From contig CALBXV010000186.1 of the NCBI GenBank assembly GCA_937890045.1, forward strand, positions 1 to 5,880: DNA of 5,880 nt. Reading direction: 5' to 3'. Origin of the DNA: an uncultured archaeon. Lineage in GTDB: Archaea; Thermoproteota; Nitrososphaeria; Nitrososphaerales; CALBXV01. The notes under the pieces were generated by a model that was given only the letters and a program-made list of their open reading frames with translations, made no database searches and was not told where the DNA came from. This document shows positions 1-5,740 of the stretch, one piece after another. Within the stretch, counting starts at the first letter, position 1; every line of letters starts with the position of its first letter. The position numbers and the translations under genes are program-made.

Positions 1-230
1 TTAGTTTCTTCCAACAAATTTTCACTTGATTTTTCAGATATAACTTTAGTAGAAATAATACTTCTTACTCTTTTTCTAAGTTGAGATAATTTAGTTTGTA
101 ATTTCCATAATTCAGTTTTATTTCTTAGACCATAAACACCAATAAGATTGAAATCAACGTCAGATTGTCTTTTATCCCATGGATTTCTAGGACCTGAATA
201 TTGCTTTCGTGGTCTTTTAGGATCTCCCAA
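1..230 (-). CDS. rpsD: Small ribosomal subunit protein S4, archaeal type (uS4), N-terminal 76 residues; runs off the left edge
   Basis: Primary 16S rRNA-binding protein of the small ribosomal subunit. The visible part begins GDPKRPRKQYSGPRNPW, the hallmark start of archaeal S4, followed by YGLRNKTELWK (residues 33-43) and a basic helix LSQLRKRVRS. The S4 RNA-binding domain proper lies outside the window. The start is a TTG at 230-228. An in-frame stop (TAA) sits directly upstream at 233-231, and the visible part contains no methionine, so TTG is forced; it also places the conserved GDPK at residue 2. A GGAG motif lies nine bases upstream, inside the end of rpsM. The gap to the S13 stop is only four bases, so the two are surely cotranscribed and probably translationally coupled. 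Identification is firm; the C-terminus cannot be judged. Confidence 0.93.
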   Translation of the reverse strand, partial: MGDPKRPRKQYSGPRNPWDKRQSDVDFNLIGVYGLRNKTELWKLQTKLSQLRKRVRSIISTKVISEKSSENLLEET

Positions 231-234
231 TTAT

Positions 235-711
235 TTATTCTCCACTTTTATCTTTACCTTTTTGCATATCTGATTTTGTAACAACTACTTTTCTACCTTT
301 CCGACCAGTAGTTCTAGTTCTTTGACCTCTAACTCTAAGACCATACATATGTCTAAGTCCACGTCTACTACCCATATTTTTTTCACTATCTAGTAATAAT
401 TTAATATTAAAATCTAAATCACTTCCCATATAATGTTTATCTTGACCTGTATCCATATCTTTTCTTCTATTTAATATCCATTTAGGAAAATCAAGTTCAT
501 GAATTATTTTTAATTTAGATTCAATTAAAGAAATTTCTTTATCACTTACAGAACCAATACGTAAATTTGTATTAATATTCAACGATTTTAGTATAATATA
601 AGATAAATTATCCCCAACGCCTTTTAAATTAGAAATTGCATTTATTAGTTTTCTATCTCCATCTAGATTTTTACCACTTATTCGAACTATATTTTTAAAT
701 TCTTGTGACAT
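235..711 (-). CDS. rpsM: Small ribosomal subunit protein S13, archaeal type (uS13)
   Basis: S13 sits in the head of the small subunit and contacts 16S rRNA, the P-site tRNA region and the large-subunit bridges. At 158 residues it has the long archaeal/eukaryotic form (bacterial S13 is about 118). Visible landmarks are EFKNIVRI at residues 4-11, the helix-turn segment NLKGVGDNLSYII at 28-40, the archaeal motif NRRKDMDTGQDKH at 81-93, and the basic rRNA-binding segment RRGLRHMYGLRVRGQRTRTTGRKG at 116-139. The tail (140-158) is lysine-rich and ends in SGE. The ATG at 711-709 gives the expected archaeal N-terminus. The gene follows the epimerase after 50 bases that contain a TATA-like element and no Shine-Dalgarno motif, so it probably has its own promoter besides readthrough from the metabolic genes. 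S4 follows after four bases, the standard archaeal order. Confidence 0.96.
   Translation of the reverse strand: MSQEFKNIVRISGKNLDGDRKLINAISNLKGVGDNLSYIILKSLNINTNLRIGSVSDKEISLIESKLKIIHELDFPKWILNRRKDMDTGQDKHYMGSDLDFNIKLLLDSEKNMGSRRGLRHMYGLRVRGQRTRTTGRKGRKVVVTKSDMQKGKDKSGE
240..243 (-). promoter_or_regulatory. Shine-Dalgarno motif of rpsD
   Basis: GGAG on the minus strand, within the last codons of rpsM, nine bases before the TTG start of rpsD. It matches the archaeal GGAGGTGA core. It supports initiation at a TTG that is otherwise dictated by the adjacent stop codon. Confidence 0.55.
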
Positions 712-735
712 TAATAGTTTAACTACAAAATTTTA

Positions 736-748
736 GAATATAAATATC
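736..748 (-). promoter_or_regulatory. Probable TATA box of rpsM
   Basis: On the minus strand this reads GATATTTATATTC, preceded by a purine-rich GAAA that could serve as a BRE. Its centre (about 742) is 31 bases upstream of the rpsM ATG. An archaeal start of transcription about 25 bases downstream of the box would give a leader of only a few bases, consistent with the lack of any Shine-Dalgarno motif before this ATG. The longest intergenic gap of the window holds it, at the point where metabolic genes give way to ribosomal genes. In DNA this AT-rich such matches arise easily by chance, so the call is moderate. Confidence 0.45.
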
Positions 749-761
749 TTTCATTCAACAA

Positions 762-1157
762 TCACTTATTTCTTTCTATTAATTCAATTAATACACCATT
801 AAATGATTTTGGATGTAGAAATATCATTTTATTATTTTCATGATCTACATCAGATATACTATCAATAATTTTAAAATTTTTTTCTTTAGCTAAATCAATA
901 TATTTGTTTAAATTAGATACCGAAAATGCTATATGATGTAATCCTGGTCCGTTATTATTAAGAAATTTCTTAATTGTACTATTATCTGATAGTGGCTCCA
1001 ATAATTCAAGTTTAATATTACCAAAATTCAGCATAGCAATTTTTACATCTTCAGAGATAAAAGTTGTAAAAGCAATATTATCTGGTTGTAAAAATCCATA
1101 CAGTTTAGAACTTTGTTTTATATCATTAACTGCTATTGCGATATGATCTAGATTCAA
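762..1157 (-). CDS. mce: Methylmalonyl-CoA epimerase (VOC/glyoxalase fold)
   Basis: Interconverts (S)- and (R)-methylmalonyl-CoA, linking the carboxylase product to the mutase substrate; cytosolic, metal-dependent. The 131-residue protein has the usual single-enzyme length and two beta-alpha-beta-beta-beta VOC modules. Landmarks are LDHIAIAV at residues 3-10 with His5, KLELLEPL at 49-56 with Glu51, GPGLHHIAFSV at 70-80 with His75, and IFLHPKSFNGVLIELIE at 112-128 with Glu125. His5, His75 and Glu125 match the metal-ligand positions of the family, and the HPKS..GVLIEL segment is specific to epimerases rather than glyoxalase I. The ATG at 1157-1155 is five residues before the first metal ligand, as expected. 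It follows the mutase after 32 bases with no Shine-Dalgarno motif. Its place between the mutase and ribosomal genes makes it the last metabolic gene of the cluster. Confidence 0.95.
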   Translation of the reverse strand: MNLDHIAIAVNDIKQSSKLYGFLQPDNIAFTTFISEDVKIAMLNFGNIKLELLEPLSDNSTIKKFLNNNGPGLHHIAFSVSNLNKYIDLAKEKNFKIIDSISDVDHENNKMIFLHPKSFNGVLIELIERNK

Positions 1158-1179
1158 TTTAACAACATTGTAAAGAAAT

Positions 1180-1193
1180 GATAAATATTTTAA
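1180..1193 (-). promoter_or_regulatory. Possible TATA-like element of the epimerase gene
   Basis: The minus strand reads TTAAAATATTTATC here, overlapping the mutase stop codon. The centre lies about 28 bases upstream of the epimerase ATG, the distance expected for a leaderless archaeal transcript, and no Shine-Dalgarno motif is present in the 32-base gap. Chance AT-richness is a real alternative, so this is a weak call that gains support only from the parallel arrangement at meaB and rpsM. Confidence 0.28.
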
Positions 1194-2740
1194 TATTCAC
1201 CAAATAATTCGCGAAATACATTACATATTTCTTCAATTGTAACATATTTTTTAACAGAATCAAATATTATTGGAGTAGTATTTTTACCACTAGATATAGC
1301 AACTTCAAGATTTTGGAGTGATTTTTCAACATCGTAAGAATTTCGAGTTTTTTTCAAATGAATTAAATTTTTATATTGAATATCAGATAAATCACTATTT
1401 ATATTCTGACGTTTAATTATATTCTTAGAATTATCTATAAAATCATTAACACCAACAATAATTTTTGATTTTTCATCTAATTCACATTGATATTTATAGG
1501 CGTTTTTCTGAATTTCACTTTGTATATAGCCAGACTCAATAGCTTTTAATGAACCGCCTAATTTATCAATTTTATTAATTAAATTCATAACTTCCTCCTC
1601 AATTTTATCAGTTAAATATTCAACATAATATGATCCACCTAATGGATCAACAGTTTTAATTACACCACTTTCAGAAGCAATAATTTGCTGAGTTCTTAAT
1701 GCAATTTTAACAGCTTCTTCAGTAGGTAATCCCAAAGCTTCATCTTTAGAATTAGTATGAATAGATTGTGCTCCTCCAAGTACTGCAGCTAAAGCTTGAA
1801 TTGATACTCTAATCACATTATTTTCAGGTTGTTGAGCAGTTAATGTTTCCCCACTAGTCTGAACATGAAATTTAAATTGCATAGATTTTTTATTTTTAGA
1901 TTCAAATCTATTTCCAATAATTTTAGACCAAATTCTTCTAGCAGCTCTAAACTTAGCAATTTCTTCAAAAAAATCATTTCTTGACACCAAGAAAAATGAT
2001 AGACGAGGAGTAAACTCATCAATTTTTAGGCCTCGATTTAGTAATTGATTAATATATTCAATAGCATTTGAGAAAGTAAAACCTAATTCCTGAATTGCAT
2101 TTGCACCTGCTTCTCTTATATGATATCCACTAATACTAATAGGATACCAATTAGGCATATTTTTTATACAGAATTCAATAAGATCAACAGTTAAATTAAC
2201 AGATTGTTTAGGAGGATAAATATGTGTATTTCTTGAAATATATTCTTTAAGTATATCATTTTGAACAGTACCTCTTAAAACTTTAGAATCATAACCTTGT
2301 AAATTACCAACTGCAGCATATAATCCAAGTAAAATTGCAGCAGTAGAATTAATAGTCATTGAAGTACTAATTTTATTAAGATCTATTTTATCAAACAAAA
2401 TTTTCATATCATATAATGAGTTAATTGAAACACCAACTTTACCTATTTCACCTTCAGATAAATTATTATCAGAATTTAATCCTAATTGAGTAGGTAAATC
2501 AAACGCAAGACTTAAACCAGTTTGACCTTTATTAATTAAAAATTTAAATCTTTTATTAGTTTCTTCAGCTGAACCATATCCAGTATATTGACGCATAGTC
2601 CATAATTGTTTTTTATACATTTCAGAATGTATACCTCTAGTAAAAGGTATTTCCCCAGGATCTTCAAGTTTATCAACTATATCATCTTTATTATAATGAG
2701 ATTTAACATCAATTTCAGAATCAGTAGTATATTTCTTCAC
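1190..2740 (-). CDS. mcmA1: Methylmalonyl-CoA mutase, large (catalytic, substrate-binding) subunit
   Basis: B12-dependent radical isomerase that turns (R)-methylmalonyl-CoA into succinyl-CoA. The 516 residues cover the TIM-barrel catalytic domain and end at VFRELFGEY; the C-terminal cobalamin-binding domain of fused mutases is absent, so this is the split archaeal/bacterial type needing a separate small subunit. Motifs: PFTRG (32-36), WTMRQYTGYGSAEETN (47-62), LSLAFDLPTQ (77-86), GTVQNDILKEYISRNTHIYPP (157-177), ISISGYHIREAG (201-212), TPRLSFF (244-250), QTSGETLTAQQPENN (294-308), QSIHTNSKDEALGLPTEE (325-342), DPLGGSYYVE (365-374). Tyr52 and Arg170 match the Tyr/Arg pair that recognises the methylmalonyl carboxylate, and His207 the catalytic histidine, favouring this over isobutyryl- or hydroxyisobutyryl-CoA mutase. 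The GTG start is fixed by a stop codon (2749-2747) six bases upstream, leaving an N-terminus shorter than most stand-alone large subunits. It follows meaB by 12 bases. Confidence 0.96.
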   Translation of the reverse strand: MKKYTTDSEIDVKSHYNKDDIVDKLEDPGEIPFTRGIHSEMYKKQLWTMRQYTGYGSAEETNKRFKFLINKGQTGLSLAFDLPTQLGLNSDNNLSEGEIGKVGVSINSLYDMKILFDKIDLNKISTSMTINSTAAILLGLYAAVGNLQGYDSKVLRGTVQNDILKEYISRNTHIYPPKQSVNLTVDLIEFCIKNMPNWYPISISGYHIREAGANAIQELGFTFSNAIEYINQLLNRGLKIDEFTPRLSFFLVSRNDFFEEIAKFRAARRIWSKIIGNRFESKNKKSMQFKFHVQTSGETLTAQQPENNVIRVSIQALAAVLGGAQSIHTNSKDEALGLPTEEAVKIALRTQQIIASESGVIKTVDPLGGSYYVEYLTDKIEEEVMNLINKIDKLGGSLKAIESGYIQSEIQKNAYKYQCELDEKSKIIVGVNDFIDNSKNIIKRQNINSDLSDIQYKNLIHLKKTRNSYDVEKSLQNLEVAISSGKNTTPIIFDSVKKYVTIEEICNVFRELFGEY

Positions 2741-2752
2741 AATTATTCAACT

Positions 2753-3658
2753 TCATATTAATTTAGAAATGACATTAGATGCACTATCAGGATCCATAGA
2801 TTTATTTTTAACCATTACAATAATTTCTTTTATTTTATCATCATTATTTAAACAATATTCAATTTTTTTAGCATAAGTAGAACATAATTTTTCTTTTAAT
2901 TCGTACTCAATTTTCTTCATGAGATAATCATCAGATATACTAAATTTTAGTTTATAATTTTGGATGGATTTAAACAAAAGATCAATATTTTTTCTTTTTG
3001 TAGCAATTGTATCAATTATAATTTTTTTAGAATCTTTATCAGATAAATAAATACGTAAATTATTAAGAAATGAATCAGCTCCGGCTAAATCAAATTTATT
3101 AACAACTATAAAATCAGCATATTCCATAATTCCAGCTTTAATTAATTGTATTTCATCACCTATATTTGGCATTAATATTAACAATGTACAATCAAAAACT
3201 TGAATTAAATCCACATCTTTTTGACCTATACCTACAGTTTCAACAATAATTATTTTCTTTCCTGAAGCTTCAAGTATCCTTATAGCATTTCTTATACAAT
3301 TAGATAATCCAGTTTGATTTCCTCTCGTTGCAATACTTCTAATAAATACATTATTATCAAATTCATTAATTATACGTACTCTATCTCCTAAAAAAGCGCC
3401 TCCAGATAAATTACTAGTCGGATCAATTAATAAAACTCCTACATCATAGTTTTTAGAGAATTCAGTAACAAGATTATTAATTAAAGTACTTTTACCAACA
3501 CCCTGGGGCCCAGTAACACCAATAACAAAACTATTTCCAGTTTTATTATAAATTGATTTCATTAAATCAATAGAGGATTTATCTTCTTGTTCAACTAGAG
3601 AAATTGCTTTACTTATACTACGTTGATCTCCTGAATAAATTTTATTTATAATATCCAT
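2753..3658 (-). CDS. meaB: MeaB/MMAA-type G-protein chaperone of methylmalonyl-CoA mutase
   Basis: SIMIBI-class GTPase (also annotated ArgK or LAO/AO transport ATPase) that gates delivery of adenosylcobalamin to the mutase and protects or rescues it from inactivation. The 301 residues match the family's usual size. In order: an N-terminal helical arm (1-44), P-loop GPQGVGKST (50-58), DPTSNLSGGAFLGDRVR (79-95, matching the family's DPSSP..GGA.LGDR switch region), FIRSIATRG (105-113), the ETVGIGQKD segment (140-148), guanine-specificity NKFD (187-190), and a C-terminal helical dimerisation region (about 240-301). The P-loop has Gln and Val where most relatives have Pro and Ala (GxPGAGKS), a mild divergence. 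The ATG at 3658-3656 follows the carrier protein by 28 bases without a Shine-Dalgarno motif; the mutase gene follows by 12 bases, which supports the chaperone role over an amino-acid transport role. Confidence 0.95.
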   Translation of the reverse strand: MDIINKIYSGDQRSISKAISLVEQEDKSSIDLMKSIYNKTGNSFVIGVTGPQGVGKSTLINNLVTEFSKNYDVGVLLIDPTSNLSGGAFLGDRVRIINEFDNNVFIRSIATRGNQTGLSNCIRNAIRILEASGKKIIIVETVGIGQKDVDLIQVFDCTLLILMPNIGDEIQLIKAGIMEYADFIVVNKFDLAGADSFLNNLRIYLSDKDSKKIIIDTIATKRKNIDLLFKSIQNYKLKFSISDDYLMKKIEYELKEKLCSTYAKKIEYCLNNDDKIKEIIVMVKNKSMDPDSASNVISKLI

Positions 3659-3679
3659 TATTTAATAAAGAAACAACGT

Positions 3680-3688
3680 TAATATTTC
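3680..3688 (-). promoter_or_regulatory. Possible TATA-like element of meaB
   Basis: The minus strand reads GAAATATTA, straddling the carrier-protein stop codon. Its centre is about 26 bases upstream of the meaB ATG, so transcription starting there would give a leaderless message. There is no Shine-Dalgarno motif in the 28-base gap. Weak on its own because of the base composition. Confidence 0.25.
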
Positions 3689-4226
3689 AATTTTCCTTTA
3701 ATATTTTTGTCTCTATAACTATTAATAATTGATTAAGTGAAACTTGCGAGTTATTTTGAACATTAATTTCACTAATAATACCATTATGATCAGATTTTAT
3801 TACAGCTTCCATTTTCATTGATTCAATTATCATTAATTGATCACCTTTTTTAACATTTTGACCAACTTTAACACAAATTTCAGATATTTTACCAGGAACT
3901 TTACTAAGTACTTTATAATATGGAACTAATTCACTATTTTTATCAGCAGTATTTTTATTGAAATTAATAGTTGAAACATTACCAACATTAAAAGTAAAAA
4001 CATAATTTTGTATATTTACACAAATTTGTTTATTATCTAATTCTTTAATTACACACGCATAAGGAGTATTATTGATAAGAACTGAAATATAATCAGAATA
4101 ATTTTTATTTTCTAATATATTAACAGAATATTTTGATTTTTTAATTTTTACAACATATTTTTCTAATTTAGATTTATGAATTTCTAAATTATATTTATTA
4201 TGTCCAGATAATAGATAATTATTCAA
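3687..4226 (-). CDS. accB: Biotin carboxyl carrier protein of acetyl-/propionyl-CoA carboxylase
   Basis: Carries carboxybiotin between the biotin carboxylase and carboxyltransferase active sites. The 179 residues comprise a poorly conserved N-terminal part (about 1-105, strand-rich by eye and possibly contacting the other subunits) and a C-terminal biotinyl/lipoyl domain (about 106-174) with VPGKISEICVKVGQNVKKGDQL, the biotinylation motif ESMKME (135-140, biotinyl Lys138) and a second half ending LNQLLIVIE. The common Ala before MKM is Ser here, a frequent variant. The start is a TTG whose last bases overlap the stop of the biotin carboxylase gene (TTGA, four bases). A stop codon lies at 4232-4230 and the first internal methionine is at residue 132, so no ATG start is possible. 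A GGTG motif lies seven bases upstream. Acyl-CoA specificity is set by the carboxyltransferase, not by this subunit. Confidence 0.93.
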   Translation of the reverse strand: MNNYLLSGHNKYNLEIHKSKLEKYVVKIKKSKYSVNILENKNYSDYISVLINNTPYACVIKELDNKQICVNIQNYVFTFNVGNVSTINFNKNTADKNSELVPYYKVLSKVPGKISEICVKVGQNVKKGDQLMIIESMKMEAVIKSDHNGIISEINVQNNSQVSLNQLLIVIETKILKEN

Positions 4227-5725
4227 AATTCAGCACCATAATTATTAGCATATTTACGCCAATTACTTATTTTATTTGATTTTAGTTTATCAGATGGTTT
4301 ATTTTCATAATAAATTCCAGCTAAAATTGCAGCAATTTTTTCTAAATTTGGAATATTATCTTTAAAATTTATTTTCATTTTATCAATTATTTTATAATTT
4401 TCAATAAAATTCGTATTTATGTTACCATTAATGAAATTTTCATCAGATAATACATATTTATGAAAAGGTATAGTTGTTTGTATACCATAAATCAGAAATT
4501 GGTTTAAAGCATTTCTCATTTTAATTACCGCATCTTCAAAATTGTGTCCCCAAGTAATAACTTTAGCAATTAATGAATCATAGAATAATGGAATTTCAAA
4601 ATTTTCGCTTAAATAACTATCTATTCTAACCCAAGGATTAATAGGTAGATTATATTTAACAATTTGACCAGATTGAGGAATAAATTCATTAAATGGATCT
4701 TCAGCATTAATTCTACATTCAACTGCTGCTCCATTAAGAGAAATATCAGATTGTTGAAGATTTATTTTATACCCACTTGCTATATTTAATTGCTGTTTAA
4801 TTAAATCAATACCAGTAACCATTTCAGTAATAGGATGCTCAACTTGTAATCTAGGATTTACTTCAATAAAATAGAAATTTTTATTCATATCAACTAGAAA
4901 TTCTACAGTTCCTAGATTTACATAATTCAAGGTTTTAGCAGCTTTAACAGCTATATTACCAATTTTATCTCTCAAGATTTTATTCATTATTATAGATGGA
5001 GTAAATTCAATAAGTTTCTGAAATCTTCGTTGTATTGAACATTCACGTTCACCAAGATGAATAAAATTATTAAATTTATCAGACATAATCTGAAATTCAA
5101 TATGTCTAACATTCTCCAGAAATTTTTCCACATAAAATCCAATTTTATCAAAAGATATTTTAGATTCTTTTTCAGCAGAATGAAATACATCAGATATTTC
5201 TTTTTTATTTTTAACTAAACGAATTCCTTTTCCACCACCGCCATAAACAGATTTTAGTAAAACAGGATAACCAATTTTCTCTGCAATATTTATTAAATCA
5301 TTTTCTGAAGTAATGATTTTATCATAACTAGGTATTACTGAAATTCCAGATTTCTCCATTAGAGATCTAGTTTTTAATTTATTTCCACATAATTCTAATG
5401 TAGTAGAATCAGGACCAACAAAAATTATATTATTTTTAATACATTCTTTAGCAAATGCTGAATTTTCCGATAGAAATCCATAACCAGGATGTATAGCTTC
5501 CACACTTGTTTTATTAGCAATATCTATTATTTTATCAATATTTAGATAGCTTTCAGAAGGTTGAGATTTACCAACATAATAGGTTTCATCAGCATGTTTA
5601 AAATAGTCAGAATGAAGATCAGCGTCAGAATAGATAGAAATAGTCTTAATATTTAATTCATTACATGCCTTAATAATTCTAAGAGCAATTTCACCTCTAT
5701 TAGCTATAAGTAAACTTTCAATCAT
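4223..5725 (-). CDS. accC: Biotin carboxylase subunit of acetyl-/propionyl-CoA carboxylase
   Basis: ATP-grasp enzyme that carboxylates the biotin on the carrier protein using ATP and bicarbonate. Numbering from the ATG (500 residues): N-terminal fold with LLIANRGEIALRII (5-18) and HPGYGFLSEN (79-88); ATP-grasp domain with Lys116, Lys158 just before the glycine loop YGGGGKG (161-167), RHIEFQ with His208, CSIQRRFQKLIE with Lys237, GTVEFL with Glu275, and FIEVNPRLQVEHPITEM (286-302) holding Glu288, Asn290, Arg292 and Glu296; C-terminal domain with ECRINAEDP (336-344, Arg338). These match the E. coli AccC catalytic set almost residue for residue. About 50 residues extend past the length of E. coli AccC. 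The ATG at 5725-5723 puts seven residues before ANRGE as in E. coli; a TTG at 5737-5735 would add four residues and start three bases after the carboxyltransferase stop, so it remains an alternative. Confidence 0.95.
   Translation of the reverse strand: MIESLLIANRGEIALRIIKACNELNIKTISIYSDADLHSDYFKHADETYYVGKSQPSESYLNIDKIIDIANKTSVEAIHPGYGFLSENSAFAKECIKNNIIFVGPDSTTLELCGNKLKTRSLMEKSGISVIPSYDKIITSENDLINIAEKIGYPVLLKSVYGGGGKGIRLVKNKKEISDVFHSAEKESKISFDKIGFYVEKFLENVRHIEFQIMSDKFNNFIHLGERECSIQRRFQKLIEFTPSIIMNKILRDKIGNIAVKAAKTLNYVNLGTVEFLVDMNKNFYFIEVNPRLQVEHPITEMVTGIDLIKQQLNIASGYKINLQQSDISLNGAAVECRINAEDPFNEFIPQSGQIVKYNLPINPWVRIDSYLSENFEIPLFYDSLIAKVITWGHNFEDAVIKMRNALNQFLIYGIQTTIPFHKYVLSDENFINGNINTNFIENYKIIDKMKINFKDNIPNLEKIAAILAGIYYENKPSDKLKSNKISNWRKYANNYGAEF
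4234..4237 (-). promoter_or_regulatory. Shine-Dalgarno-like motif of the carrier protein gene
   Basis: GGTG on the minus strand, in the codons for the last residues of the biotin carboxylase, seven bases before the overlapping TTG start. It matches the GGTG part of the archaeal GGAGGTGA sequence. A four-base match is modest evidence, but it lies at the right distance from a start that has no ATG alternative. Confidence 0.4.
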
Positions 5726-5740
5726 TTTTCTAATCAATAA

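Noticed and set aside
1840..2022. A 60-codon open frame inside the mutase gene
   Set aside because: It overlaps a well-conserved catalytic region in another frame, has no recognisable domain, and is explained by the mutase codons.
2190..2235. Apparent loss of the carboxylate-binding arginine of the mutase (QSVNL where relatives have PSMRI or PSMKI)
   Set aside because: Counting against the human enzyme from memory places the substrate arginine in VRNTY, which is conserved here as SRNTH (Arg170). The PSM(R/K)I position is not the specificity residue.
2753..3658. Annotation as an arginine/lysine transport ATPase or kinase (ArgK)
   Set aside because: This is a historical family name. The G-protein motifs and the position directly before the mutase gene support the MeaB/MMAA chaperone role.
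4990..5190. A 66-codon hydrophobic open frame inside the biotin carboxylase gene
   Set aside because: It is an out-of-frame reading of the conserved ATP-grasp region. Its apparent hydrophobicity comes from AT-rich codons (Leu, Ile, Phe), not from a real membrane protein.
5735..5737. TTG as the biotin carboxylase start
   Set aside because: It is possible, but the ATG four codons downstream gives exactly the E. coli AccC N-terminal spacing. Kept as an alternative in the gene entry.
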